The notes under the pieces: generated by a model
What the model was told of the DNA's origin: nothing
Databases searched by the model: none
Seen by the model: only the letters and a program-made list of their open reading frames with translations
Program-made: the position numbers and the translations under genes
Part shown: one piece after another, positions 1 to 11,599 of the stretch
Numbering within the stretch: position 1 is the first letter of the stretch
How the letters are laid out: each line of letters begins with the position of its first letter
NCBI RefSeq assembly: GCF_030272615.1
Contig: NC_081408.1
Span: forward strand, 610,333,673 to 610,397,672
Direction of reading: 5' to 3'
Length of the DNA: 64,000 bases
DNA from: Cryptomeria japonica
Lineage: Eukaryota > Streptophyta > Pinopsida > Cupressales > Cupressaceae

Positions 1-1697
1 TAAATGACACAAACTTGGTTGAACACTGCATAGATGTGTTTCTGAGATTTTGTGAATGCAATTTTCTCTAGGATAACACATACGCGTTTCTGTACTTCAC
101 AGACAGGGTTAAATGACACAAACGTCTTTTTGTAAGACACAGACACATTTTTGGAAACTGAGTACAATTTTTCCAATTTGTAAAGCTGTTTGTTGTGACC
201 AAATCTGAATTTTTGACCATTTTTCCGTGACAAGAGGACATAATGTTGATGAAGACTCAATGTTTGTAAGTGTTTAGACTCAAAATGACTCAAAGAAAAG
301 TGTGTTGTTTGATGTAAAAATGTTTTGCATACACTTGAAGACACAAAAGACACAATGTTTTGATATTTGATCTTGAATGTTTAAAATAAGACAAGCACAA
401 TTCTTATGGTTGGCCAGGACAATATTTGTTGATCCCACATGGGATTTCCCCCGAGGCTATGCTATTCAGAGTGGATACTTAGATGTTTATCCCCATTGGC
501 TCCACCCTCGACACTCACTTCTCCGGTGTAGCCAAGCATCAGTCCCCACGAAAACTCCCCATGGCAAACTTTGTATCTCTGCTAAGAATCGTATGTGTGT
601 GGGCCACTCCAAAGGTCCGACCTCCTGCCCCAATAACTAGAAGTATTTTGGCTTTCTAAAATGAAAAGGTGCTAGTAAGAGCATCCACTCGTGGCCATAC
701 ATACAACACTTTTAGCTCTGTAAATACAGAAGGCTCTCAGCCGGTAGGGGTTACGCCCTACAACTGATCAAATAAATTTGATCAAACGGGTTTATGGGGA
801 GACATAGTGTCGGTATGAACTAATCAGCACACGTTACCCATGGCTTTCACCATGGATACAGTTATTTATAGTGGTTCGGAAGAGGTGGGTTTTCCTCGCT
901 ACCACTTGGGTCGTTATCTCCTCACTAGTAGTCCTAATGACCACATGGGGAGACATGCCCTCTAGAGATTAAACAAAAAGAGCCTATTGCTCAAGACACA
1001 AAAGACACTGGTTCAATTTTAGTGCACCAATTGAAGTGTTTGCTAGTCTTATGAAAACAAGGCACACAAATGAAGATAAAAAACCCTTGTCAAAAATTAT
1101 GCAACAAAGATTTGTTAGTAGTTTTGCAATAATACCCCTCCTGCAAGCACACAAGTTAGGTAAATTTTAGATCCAAAAGACTTTGTGAGAAAGGGGCCTT
1201 CAACAATGTGATTTACTTCAAGGATAAGCTGCACGAATTTGTTAGCTAGATCACAAGATATTAGCCCAAATAAACCAGATCTGAAATCCAAATGACAAAA
1301 TAAAGCCTCGAAATTGGATCAAAAAACTGAAAGATGTAAAATCCAAAACACAGACGCGATTAAACCTAACGCAGATGCGACAAAAAATCATAAACGCACC
1401 TAAATCCATCGCAAACGAGGCTAGATACCACAAACGTGACTCCCAAACACAGACGCGTCTGAAAGGTGCATAGACGCGATTTGAAAACAGAGACTCAACC
1501 CTACAATCTACAAAATAAAATAAAATAGTGTCTAACGCAGACGCTATTACGAAGGTCACAAATGCGGCAGAAAAGCAAAAATGCAGTTCCAGAATGCGCA
1601 AATGCGAAAATGTCAAGATGTTGTCGGAAATGTCAGATCTGCAACTTCCAAGGCACAAAATCTACAACAAAATATGTTAAATGCAAAAGGGACAAAA
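1..1697 (-). other. 5' leader of G1 copy A
   Basis: This is untranslated leader between the primer binding site and the missing gag. The part at about 350-1210 aligns in reverse complement with 33690-34500 of copy B, including two small palindromic hairpins (a CCATGG stem near 835-856 and a TGATCAAAT stem near 764-785). Positions 1-200 and 1320-1600 hold many degenerate copies of a word that reads GCGTCTGTG on the minus strand. The open reading frame at 377-640 lies in this leader and looks like chance. Confidence 0.7.
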
Positions 1698-1715
1698 GTC
1701 CCATCGGGCGTGCCA
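1698..1715 (-). other. Primer binding site, G1 copy A
   Basis: The minus strand reads TGGCACGCCCGATGGGAC just inside the LTR end. It starts with TGG, complementary to a tRNA CCA end, and copy B has a nearly identical site at 32643. I did not assign the tRNA. Confidence 0.7.
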
Positions 1716-1720
1716 AAATT

Positions 1721-2504
1721 TTTATGGCAAAAATAGAACAACAATATTGAAAGACTAAATGAATTCAACCACAATACCCTAGCCCAATAACAATAGAGAT
1801 CCACCATAACATATAAAGATTACCTAACAATGCAAATCAAATAAAATACAAAGCTTATACCATCACATGTCCAATAGGGTTTGAATCTCCATTCTTCATA
1901 TCTCCATTGATCTTGCTTGATATATTTTCTCTCAGATTTTATGTGTGCACAAGAGCTCAACAAAGAACGGAAATGTGGTTGTAAGTAAACTTGATCGCAT
2001 ATGAAAGTTAGAATTCTAGAATGCTTGAATGCTTGAAGGCTTGATTAGGGTTGATAATGAAGGAAGCATCTCCTTATATAGAAGACACTACAAGAAATGG
2101 AGGGATAAGATTAAGAGGTGTAAAAGATAAATGATCAGCTAGGATTAGAGGGTAGGTAGAGAAAATAAGAAAATAATAATAGGGTAGGTAGTGTAGGAAT
2201 TAAGAGATGAATGGCATGTGTCATGGGTAAAAAAGGTTAATGAATTAATTAAATAAATAAAGATAGATTTAATTAATAGAGGAAATGGGATCAATTAAAT
2301 AAATAAGAGTATTTATTTAATTTAGGAAAAAGGATAATTTAAATAAATAAAAGTATTTATTTAAATGAGAAATAAGGCTAGAAGAGGATAAATGAATTAA
2401 TTAAATAAATAAAGATTTATTTAATTAATAGAAGAATTAGGCTAAAATAATTAAATAAATAAAGATATTTATTTAATTAGACATGACAATTTTAGGTGTC
2501 TACA
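1721..2504 (-). repeat. 5' LTR, G1 copy A
   Basis: The LTR starts on the minus strand with TGTAGACACCTAAAATTGTC and contains the AT-rich blocks of repeated TTTATTTAATTA shared with the LTRs at 31829, 42601 and 56298. It is about 780 bp long. The inner end is defined by alignment with copy B just before the primer binding site. The bases after the outer end (attag, 2505-2509) are a candidate target duplication whose partner would lie left of the window. Confidence 0.85.
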
Positions 2505-2792
2505 ATTAGGCATCACCTGGTTAAGGGATTTACAAATATGTCTTGATGAAAAGCACAATACCCTATTAGGAGTAACCTCGCTTGAGGATTTGAGAATCCA
2601 AACTAATGGACCACCTTGTTAGAGGATTTATAAAGTAACCAAGCTTGTTAGAGATTACCCGATTAGGGGATTTTAATTTCTGTTGTAATTGTTAGAAAAC
2701 AACAGGTTTTCTTGATCTGTTTGAATAGCACTGTATCTGCTTGATCAGATCCTTCTTAAGCTTGAATAGCACTGTATCTGCTTGATCAGATC
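2505..2792 (-). repeat. Copia-1 3' LTR, distal fragment
   Basis: This aligns with 9775-10020 of the Copia-1 5' LTR. It is cut on the left by G1 copy A and on the right by the solo LTR at 2793. An internal tandem duplication of about 40 bp is present: the stretch with 'gaatagcactgtatctgctt' occurs near 2722 and again near 2763. Confidence 0.8.
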
Positions 2793-3975
2793 TGTAAAGC
2801 GGAAAATCGCGGTCGAACCCTAGTTGTTCTCCCCTCTTTCGACTCCGAGGAGAGAGAAGGGAGGTTCGCTAGGATTCGATGGGTTTTCAGGGGTTGAAAC
2901 TCATAAGATTCAATCCCACACAATGTAAGATTGGATGCTAAATGAATTTCAAGGGTTAGGAAAGCAAGGCTACCCTCTTTTGTAAAGAATGTTGTTAAGG
3001 AAATTAAGCCAAGAATACATAGAAAGTCATAAAGATTCGCTTATAAACTGAGTTTAGGTTATAGGATGAAGCTGCGGACCTAGAATTAGCAGTAAAATGT
3101 CGATACGGCGCTGTCCTGCAAATTTGAGCAAAAGTTGTCGGGACGATGGCGCCCGACACCACGGTCCTCCGAAAAATCCGTCAAACGAAGGGGGATCGGT
3201 TCGTCTCTGCACAAGGATTCCAGATCTTCAATCTCAGCCGCGTACCTTCAACCTACACACAAAAAAGCGAAGACGATGGGGGGTTAGGGATTAAGGGTTT
3301 GCCTTTAGGTCAAACCCCGGTTTTGGAATTAACCAAGAAATGAGCAAGTGCTGTAAATGTAAATGACTGTAATGTAAAACAAGTACTAATACCTTGTTCT
3401 AAGGATGTTTGTATCCTTATGTGCAAAGGTTTAGATGTTGTATGTTGTAGTATGTAGCATGTAATAAGTGATCTCCTCTTCAATGGTTGAATCCTTGTCT
3501 TGAATGCAACACTTAGCCTTGAATGGAGACTTAGAAGGAATGCTTGAATGCTTGAATGTTTGAATCTTGCTTTCACCTTTTTTCCATCTACCCAAATGAG
3601 AGAGGAAAATGTAGTTTATATACTTGTCAATTAGGGCTGATAGACTGATTTTCCCAACCTTAGGCCGACCAGGGAAGTATATTTCCAAATTGCAATCAAA
3701 AAGACCCGATATCACTTAGGAAACCGGGCCCAAAATAGGACCCAGGGACCAGGGCGCTGGGCGCCATGGTCCTGGAGGACCAGGGCGCTGGGCGCTCTGG
3801 TCCCACCTCCGGGACAGCGGGGTGCAAGGAGGTTCAGGCCAATGGTGCTTGAAAAATGCAGTTTTTGGTGTCGTGAGCAAGTTTTGGGGTCTCCATTCAG
3901 GTTGCGTGTTGCGTCGCCATCGTGAAGACCAAAATGCAGTCGAAATTGCAAGTGTCACAATTTTAGGACGCTACA
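2793..3975 (-). mobile_element. Solo LTR of a third gypsy family
   Basis: This 1.18-kb insertion interrupts the Copia-1 3' LTR. On the minus strand it begins TGTAGCGTCCTAAAATTGTG and ends TTTACA, so it has TG...CA termini, and its first bases resemble the G1 LTR start. It contains no primer site or coding capacity. An internal near-direct repeat of 'ccagggcgctgggcgc' occurs at about 3748 and 3780. Flanks are not a simple 5-bp duplication: about 75 bp of Copia-1 LTR is present on both sides. The small open frames inside it (3097, 3146, 3712, 3822) are not supported as genes. Confidence 0.65.
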
Positions 3976-4738
3976 GAAAACAACAGGTTTTCTTGATCTG
4001 TTTGAATAGCACTATATTTGCTTGATCAGATCCTTCTTAAGCTTCAATCTGACTTTACTCAAACTGTAGATCCATTCATCAGTTAGGCAACCACACCCTC
4101 AACTAGTTTCTGCCAATCTTGTCAACTTTGCCAACACTTAACAAAACAATATCATCGACCTTAAATACAAATCAACTAGGTCGGTAACACAACAAACACA
4201 TAATTCTCATCATCAAGATTACAAACAAGTTGGTACAATATTAACCATTAGAAATCATAACTATATCTTCACATTAATCAAGAAAATTCCAACCGCTTCA
4301 TGATCACCACTTCATCGGACTTTGTAACTCATCACGTGCTATGCATTAGATGCAATACACTTTGCTCCTTTCCAAGACAATAAACAAACACACTGAATCA
4401 ATCTAAACTAATCCTCATACAATGATCACACCTATCTCTGTCATTATCGCTCAACATTAGATCTTAAACCAACAACCTTGATCGGTAAGGATTTAACAGA
4501 AAACAACTGGTAGGGTTTACCGATTACATAACATAGAAAGGTTTAACCCTTTACATCTGTTCAACTTACAAACTACCATATACTGGTTTACAACATCTTC
4601 CTTAAAGTTTATCATATCGGTTACAAGACAATAGCAATAACAACAATAACATTAGCAATATCATGAATACCATTCATCGGTTCAATTGACATCAATGACA
4701 ACATATCATTAATACAATCTATATGCAAAATGCCAACA
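3976..4738 (-). repeat. Copia-1 3' LTR, proximal fragment
   Basis: This aligns with 9955-10712 of the 5' LTR and starts on the minus strand with TGTTGGCATTTTGC. The purine-rich AAAGGGGTAGAT just inside (about 4739-4755, minus) is the polypurine tract that primes plus-strand synthesis. Together with 2505-2792 it makes a 3' LTR split by the solo LTR; its far end was displaced by G1 copy A. Confidence 0.85.
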
Positions 4739-5094
4739 ATCTACCCCTTTGGCATTGATGGTAATACAAATATCAACGCCTCTGATTGTTGTTGTGGATT
4801 GGTGAATAGGAATCCTGGTTTACATTACCAAGTATTCACCATGCTCTATCTATCTTCAGTTGGTCGCTGGTTAACCTAATCAGACACATAATTCTTCTCC
4901 TCAATCATATAATTATTCTCCCCCTTTGACAACAATGCCAAATTGAAAGTAAAACATGTAATTCCAAATTCTCACTATGCATCAACATACTGCAACTTGA
5001 TGCTCCCCTTGTGGAATACATCCATTTCCAAAAACATCAATCCATGTAAGATTCTGCAAGTAATTCAGGGACTGATGCAATCAACATCATGCTC

Positions 5095-5691
5095 AGCTGA
5101 TTTCATGAAGAGGTACAACCCCCAAATGACTTCTAAGATACTCAAAAGTGGTCTTAGGTAGAGGTTTGGTAAAGATATCTGCAAGCTACTCTTGGGTAGA
5201 AACATGCTCTAAGATAACATCTTTACTTTGAACTTTTTCCCTCAAAAAGTGATACTTCAATTCATCGTGCTTAGTCCTTGCTTGCAAAACAAGATTCTTA
5301 GAAATATTTATTGCACTTGTATTATCACACAAAATCTTATTGGTTCTGAGATCTTCATCTTAAAACCTTCCAAAATGTGCCTCATCCAAATAGCTTGTGT
5401 GCAATTCATGTAAGATGCTACATACTTAGCTTTCATAGTAGATTGTGAAGTACAACTCTACTTCTTACTACTCCATGAAACTAGCCTTCCTTCTAGAAAG
5501 AATTATCCACTGATAGTACTCTTCCGGTCATCAATATTTCCTGCCCAATCAGCATTAGTGTATGCCTTCAAATCAAAGTTTCCTCCATATGGATACCATA
5601 ACCCATAGTCAACTGTACCTTTCAAATATCTAAAAATTCTCTTGGTTGCTATCAGATGTGCTTCCTTTGGATTTTTTCTGAAATCTAGCAA
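5095..5691 (-). pseudogene. Copia-1 RNase H and C-terminus
   Basis: After a frameshift near 5700, the RNase H domain starts with 'EAHLIATKRIFRYLKGTVDYGLWY' and 'LKAYTNADWAGNIDDRKSTISG' (one catalytic Asp in ADWAG). Several stops follow, but 'SWSSKK', 'SQSTMKAKYVAS' and 'TTFEYLRSHLGVV' can still be read, the last being the usual copia polyprotein end. It degrades the RNA strand of RNA-DNA hybrids. Confidence 0.8.
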
Positions 5692-5719
5692 CTATACCAA
5701 CTGCATGGGCAATATCCGA

Positions 5720-6730
5720 TCAAATATGAACACCATAGTGTAATTTGCCAATCATTGATCTGTATTCCTTTTCATCTACAGACTTAGATGCATCTTCCTT
5801 GGACAATTTACAACCTGTAACCATTGGAGTTCCAATTGGTTTACAGTCACTCATGCCAAAAGTCTTTAAAACTTCTTTCACATACGTAGATTGAGTAATG
5901 AAAATACCATTCTTCATCGGTTGTATCTGCAAGCCTAGGAATTTTTTTATTTCTCCTACTAATGACATCTCAAACTCATTCTTCATTTCATCTGCAAAAT
6001 TGTTTCTCGTGACATCATTACCTCCAAATATAATGTCATCAACAAATACTTCACTGACCAGTATTTCATCTCCTTCAGACTTGAGATAAATTTTGTTGTC
6101 ATCACTGGTTCTTGCAAAGCCTATCTTCATCAGATGTGTATGAATCTGTTCATACCATGCTCTGGGTGCCTGCTTTAATCCATATAAAGGTTTATGCAAT
6201 TTGCATACCATGTCTAACTTACCTGTCAATGCATAACCATCAGGTTGCTCTATATAAACCTCTTCTTCCAATATCTCATTCAAAAATGTAGACTTAACAT
6301 CCATATGGTATACTTTGAACTTCTTATGGGCTACAAATTCAAGTAATGTTCTAACTTCTTCCAATCTTGCTACTGGTGCAAAAGTTTCACCACAATCTTC
6401 TCCTTCTTCTTGCACATAACCATTGCAAACTAATCTTGCCTTGTTGTGAACTACAACACCATCTTCATTTAACTTGTTTCTGAACACCCATTTAGTACCT
6501 ATAACATTCTTGTTTACCGGTCGGGGTACCAGGGTCCAAGTGTTGTTCTTCTCAATTTGATCTAATTCCTTCTCCATTGCTTTCACCCAATGATCATCAC
6601 CAAATGCCTCCTTAGCACTTCTAGGTTCAATGGTGGAGATCATGCAAGAGTTCTCTCTAATTTTCCTTCTAGTTAAAATTCCAACATCCTTATCCCCGAT
6701 AATCTGCTTAGGACTATGAGTGAGTCTCAC
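5720..6730 (-). pseudogene. Copia-1 reverse transcriptase
   Basis: A 336-codon open stretch carries the RVT_2 domain: [91 protein letters not shown] and the catalytic FVDDIIFGG. The catalytic motifs look intact. It lies in the same frame as the upstream integrase, separated by stop codons at 6800 and in the linker. RT copies the genomic RNA into DNA in the particle. Confidence 0.92.
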
Positions 6731-6799
6731 ATATCTAGGAATAACATGATCATTCTTTTCAGGTTCAGCTTCTTCATTGTCTTCTTCCTCTAAATTTAT

Positions 6800-7357
6800 T
6801 TATTCCAGTTTAACAAGTACATCAGGATTTGCTTTACCGGTTTCTGATTTAACAGTTTCAGGTTCCAAAAGAAAAATGCAAGGATCTTCATCCTTTCTCT
6901 CTAAATAGGTTCCTTCTGAAATTTTAGGACATTCATCTACACGAACATCAACACTCTCAACAATTCTCTGTGTCCGGTTTTTGAAACATTTGTAAGCCTT
7001 ACTCTTGGTGGAATAGCCAAGAAATATGACTTCATCACTCTTAGCTTCAAACTTGCTTATGTAACCACCTCTTTTAATAAAACATTTACTACCAAAGATT
7101 TTAAAATAACTAACATCAAGTGATATTCCATACCAGTACTCATGAGGTGTCTTGTCCTTACCTCTTTTCACTAGAACTCGGTTAATTGTGTAGACCGTTG
7201 TACTTACAGCTTCTCACCAAAATATTTTTGCTACATTTCCTTGTATCAACATAGTTCTAGCTGCTTCAACCACTGACCGGTTGTTCCTTTCTGCTATGCC
7301 ATTCTGTTGTGGTGTCCCTGGTGCAGAAAGTTGCCGCTTGATACCATTCTCATCACA
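6800..7357 (-). pseudogene. Copia-1 integrase, C-terminal part
   Basis: The frame continues from the previous segment with 'NGIKRQLSAPGTPQQNGIAERNN' type sequence decoded across a stop (about 7355-7260), which supplies the catalytic Glu region. The piece with 'TPHEYWYGISLDVSYFKIFGSKCFIKR' and 'SKAYKCFKNRTQRIVESVDVRVDE' follows (7171-6800). These match the copia integrase tail that binds DNA without strong specificity. It is followed by an acidic linker to RT. Confidence 0.8.
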
Positions 7358-8413
7358 TTACTTAGTGAATTCCTCATAAGTGAATTCACCGCCTTGATCC
7401 ATTCTCAAACATTTTATCTTTTTGCCACTCTCTTTCTCAGCTAAGGCTCTGAATGCCTTGAATTTAACAAAAGCTTCATTCTTATCCTTCAATAATGTGA
7501 CCCACATCATCCTTGAACAATCATCAGTGAAGATCATGAAATATCTATCACCTGAAATACTTCTAGTTCTTATTGGTCCACATGGATCTGTACGAACCAA
7601 ATCTAACAAGTGCTCTGCTGAGAAGGACTTTCTCTTGAAAGTTGAAAAAGTCATCTTTCCTAACTGACATTCTTTACAAAGAGCATTAACCGGTTTGTCT
7701 ATATGAGGTAGACCTCTTACTGTCCTAGACTTGCTCACTTTAACAATGTTATCAAAGTTTATATGACAAAATCTCCTATGCCAAAGCCAACTATCATCTA
7801 TTTTTGCAATCAAACAATTGCTAACTTTAGGACTAAGATAAAATAGATTACCTCTGATCTGTTTCCTGGTTGCAATCAATTCACCTTTATTGTCAAAGAT
7901 TTTGCACATACCATTTCTAAATTCCAGTGGGCATCCTTTGTCATTAAGTTGTGCCACGCTCAGAATATTGTGCTTTAGGCCTTCAACCCAATAGACATTG
8001 TTAGCACTGCTCTTCCCATTAAGAGAAATAAATCCCTTACCTTTAACCATACAGGGCGAGTCATTGCCAAATCTGACAACACCGCCATCAAATTCCTTCA
8101 AGAAAAGAAATTTGCTTTGATCACTGGTCATGTGATGTGAACAATCACTAGCAATGATCCAATCATCAGAGTTATCCATCTTGGACACTAGTGCCTTCTG
8201 ATCCGATATCTCTTCCTTAATAGATACAAACACAATATCTTCACTAGCATCATCATCAAATTCTTCATTAGTAATACCACTGTCAATAGAAACAAGACAA
8301 TCTCTCTTGCCTTTACCCTTATATTTCTTAAATTTGTCTCTCTTGTATTCATTTTCACCATTAGAGCAGTTAGCTGCTATATGACCAATCTTATCGCAAG
8401 CAAAACATTTCAA
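7358..8413 (-). pseudogene. Copia-1 zinc knuckle, protease and integrase (N-terminal half)
   Basis: The segment opens with a CCHC knuckle (CFACDKIGHIAANC, residues 3-16 of this piece), continuing in frame from Gag. The protease signature reads WIIASDCSHHMT where copia proteases usually have a DSG triad; both the catalytic Asp and the Gly appear substituted (A-S-D). The integrase HHCC finger follows (HRRFCHINFDN...CKECQLGK), then the core with FTDDCSRMMWV and LRMDQGGEF, giving the first two acidic catalytic positions. A stop at 7358 breaks the frame. Confidence 0.85.
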
Positions 8414-8459
8414 CGATATCTTGCCTATGTATTTCCCAGTGCCTCTAGGCAGTCATTTT

Positions 8460-9202
8460 GCCAACAATGCTTCAAGCTCCACTAAATTATCTTCATCATT
8501 AGCATCTTTGTTGGATATAGATTCATAGCTATGGTTGGTATCTCTACTTCTTCTCATAGGTGAGTTAGAGGCAGAAGCTCTGAATGCAGATTTTGATTTT
8601 TATACACTACCATCATAGCCATTTAGTTCAAAAGCAGTAAGTTTGCCAATGATAGAGTTAAGAGTTACCTTTGTTTTGTCAATGGATTTTAGCTCTTGAA
8701 TAGCTGTAACTTAGATAGCATAGACCGGTAGCAGGGTTCTCAGTACCTTACTTATCACTGTGGCATCTTCCACTTTCTCTCCTGCACTATTTATTTCACC
8801 AACTATCTCTTTTATCCTTTGACCATACTGTTGGATATTCTCACCTTCATACATTCTCATGTCATCAAATTTTCCTCTTAAACTCTCCTCTTTAGCAATC
8901 TTAACATGTTCATCACCGCTATAAATCTCTTCAAGTTTTTTCCATACTTCATATGTAGTTTCAAGACCATGAACATCTACATATTCAACATCAGACAGGG
9001 AACTGATAATAGCCTCTAATGCTTGATGATTCTCTTGTTGTTCTATCTTCTGATCATCAGTCAAAGTTCCAGGAGGTGCAGTATACTTAGTTTCTATATG
9101 ATTCCAATATTAACTACCAAGACTCTTAATGTAAATCTTCATTCTATCACTCCATATCCTATAGTTATCTTTGTTAAACTTTGGACCTTCTTTCTTCATC
9201 AT
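8460..9202 (-). pseudogene. Copia-1 Gag (capsid) region
   Basis: The likely start is one of two adjacent ATGs at 9202 and 9199. The first 60 residues include the copia Gag signature of a Trp in 'NYRIWSDRMKIYI'. The body has 'ALEAIISSLSDVEY', 'YEVWKKLEEIY' and 'LRGKFDDMRMYEGENIQQY', all typical of the UBN2/copia Gag fold. In-frame stops occur near 9109, at 8711-8713 and near 8605. Gag packages the element RNA into virus-like particles. It cannot be made whole as written. Confidence 0.85.
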
Positions 9203-9259
9203 GATCTACAAGATCTTTTCCTCAAGCTGTTAGGCTTTAGGTTAAAGAGGACCTGAGAA

Positions 9260-9271
9260 GCTCTGATACCA
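9260..9271 (-). other. Primer binding site, Copia-1
   Basis: The minus strand reads TGGTATCAGAGC, the standard plant copia site complementary to the 3' end of initiator methionine tRNA. It sits two bases inside the 5' LTR end (9274). Confidence 0.93.
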
Positions 9272-9273
9272 AT

Positions 9274-10712
9274 TGATGGTATGATGAAATAATAAGTATC
9301 TGGTAGAATACTAAGAGGGGGGACTGAATCAGTATACTGAAAAACTTATACAAACTCCCAAACTCAAAAATAAACTTATCAACAAATAACTTAGTCAAGA
9401 TAATATCTCAAAGATTACCAACATCAACCAACATCAACTGGTTTGACTGTTATGACAACTTAATAGTAAAGAACTTCAATCTTGTAAACATAAAAAAATT
9501 CTTAAACATATGTCAACATATTCATCTCTCAATGCTTCCAATTATCATGCCTTACCAAAATAGTTAAGTAGTTAATCAAATCAACAAATGAGATCATAAC
9601 CACAAAAGTATTCACCACATGACACAAATATTTATACGTGGAAAACCCAAATAGGTAAAAACCATGTTGAGATGAGACTCACAAGGATAGCTATCTGAAC
9701 TCTTCTAAAGTTCACCCTGTTAGGAGCCAAGCCTGTTAAAGCTTTTACAATAAGTCCTTTTAAGAACTGATTCTGTTAGGAATCACCTGGCTAAGGGATT
9801 TACAAATATGCCTTGATGAAAAGCACAATACCCTTTAGGAGTAACCTCGCTGGAGGATTTGAGAATCTAAACTAATGGACCACCTTGTTAGAGGATTTAG
9901 AAAGTAACCAAGCTTGTTAGAGCTTACCCGGTTAGGGGATTTCAATTTCTATTGTAATTGTTAGAAAACAATAGGTTTTCTTGATCTGTCTAAATAGCAC
10001 TACATCTGCTTGATCAAATCCTTCTTAAGCTTCAATCTGTCTTTACTCAAACTACAGATCCATCCACCAGTTAGGCAACCACACACTCAACTGGTTTATG
10101 TCAATCTTGTCAACTTTGTCAACACTTAACAAAATAATATCATCAACCTTAAATACAAATCAACTAGGTCGGTAACACAACAAAAACCTAATTCTCATCA
10201 TCGAGATTACAAACAAGACAGTACAATCTTGACCGTTAAAAATCATAACAATCTCTTCACATTAATCAAGAAAATTCCAACTGCTTCATCGGACTTTGTA
10301 ACTCATCACGCGCTATGCATTAGATGCAATCCACTTTGGTTCTTTCCAAGACAATAAACAAACACGCCAAATCAATCTGAACTAACCCTCATACAATGAC
10401 CACATGTGTCTCTATCATTACCTCTCAACATTAGATCTTAAACCAACAAACTTGATTAGTTAGGGTTTAACAGAAAACAACTGGTAGGGTTTACCGGTTA
10501 CATAACATAGAAAGGTTTAACCCTTTACACTGGTTCAACTTACAAACTACCATATACCAGTTTACAACATCTTCCTTAAAGTTTATCATATTGGTTACAA
10601 GACAATAGCAATAACAACAATAACATCAGCAATATCATGAATACCATTCACCGGTTCAATTGACATCAATGACAACATATCATTAATGCAATCTATATGC
10701 AAAATGCCAACA
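9274..10712 (-). repeat. Copia-1 5' LTR
   Basis: About 1.44 kb, with minus-strand termini TGTTGG...CCATCA. It aligns with the split 3' LTR (2505-2792 and 3976-4738) at high identity, with scattered substitutions. The bases after its outer end (gaaac, 10713-10717) are the candidate right-hand target duplication, lying inside the reverse transcriptase of Copia-2. Confidence 0.92.
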
Positions 10713-11599
10713 GAAACATCTTTCCTTGTCAATTTATCACTTGTAACCATAGGAGTACTTACCGGTTTGTAATCTACCATACCAAATTTCTTCAACAATT
10801 CCCTAGCATACTTAATTTGACAGATGAAAATACCTTTATCAGTTTGAGTAATCCGCAACCCTAAGAAAAAATTCATTTCCCCAATCATAGCTATTTCAAA
10901 TTCTTTCTCCATATTCTTAGAAAATTCCATGCACAACTTATCTTCTCCTCCAAATATAATGTCATCAACAAATACTTCAATAATCAGTATATCATCATCA
11001 GTGACCTTATAATATAGATTACTGCCAGCATTACCCTTAGTAAAACCGAGCTTCAAAATATATTTATCTAGCCTTGCCTACCAAGCTCTAGGTGTCTATT
11101 TCAATCCATATAAAGCTTTCCTTAACCTACAAACCATGTTTTTATCATCTGAAAATAAAAAACCAATAGGTTGTTCAATATAAACTTCCTCATCAAGATC
11201 CCCATTAAAAAATGCACACTTGACATCCATTTGATAAACCTTGTAGTTTTTATGTGCAGTATAGGCAAGAAATAATCTTACAGCTTCAATCCTAGCTACA
11301 GGTGCAAAAGTCTCTCCATAATCAATTTCTTCATTCTGAGAATATCCTTTACAAACCAATTTAGCTTTGTTCCTTACAACTTAACCATCTTCATTCAATT
11401 TATTTCTAAAAACCCATTTAATTCCAATAACATTCTTATTTTAGGCAGGGGAATTAAAGTCCATGTGTTATTCTTCTCTATCTGATCTAATTCTTCTTCC
11501 ATAACTTTCAACCAACATTTATCTTTGCATGCTTCAATTATTGATACCGGTTCAACTTGAGAAATTAAACATACCTCATTAGTTGTCAGTCTTCTTCTT
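10713..11599 (-). pseudogene. Copia-2 reverse transcriptase fragment
   Basis: This is a second, more decayed Ty1/copia RT in the same orientation. Motifs in order are [56 protein letters not shown], and in the next open piece [31 protein letters not shown] and STPMVTSDKL. Stop codons interrupt it near 11092 and 11385. The left end is cut cleanly by the Copia-1 LTR at 10712, so Copia-1 jumped into it. The right end stops in the linker before RT, directly against the truncated G2 LTR at 11600. Confidence 0.88.

Larger units (their letters stand above)
1..2504 (-). mobile_element. Ty3/gypsy element G1, copy A (5' LTR and leader only)
   Basis: The minus strand reads LTR (2504-1721), a primer binding site, then about 1.7 kb of untranslated leader running off the left edge. 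It matches copy B (31829-34830) in inverted orientation over the LTR and much of the leader. No gag is reached, so I cannot tell whether this copy is autonomous. Its LTR begins inside sequence matching Copia-1's LTR, so it inserted into that LTR and is the younger of the two. Confidence 0.85.
4739..9273 (-). mobile_element. Copia-1 internal region (Ty1/copia)
   Basis: This is bounded by the primer binding site (9260-9271) and the polypurine tract next to 4738. The domain order Gag, protease, integrase, reverse transcriptase, RNase H is that of Ty1/copia (integrase before RT). The frame is uninterrupted by indels from 9202 to 5720 but carries several nonsense codons, then shifts. Segment entries follow. 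The 4739-5090 part is 3' untranslated sequence. Confidence 0.9.

Noticed and set aside
377-640. 87-codon frame in the G1 leader
   Set aside because: It lies in the conserved leader; the reverse-oriented copy at about 34240-34500 does not keep the frame, so the conservation is not protein coding.
3712-3958. Pro/Gly-rich frames in the solo LTR
   Set aside because: They come from the GC-rich 'ccagggcgctgggcgc' repeat within an LTR and show no domain.
5898-6089. Plus-strand frames opposite Copia-1 and G2 pol (also 7422, 9023, 18944, 21024, 23819)
   Set aside because: They are complements of conserved coding sequence with no upstream promoter or domain, unlike the antisense PMD genes.
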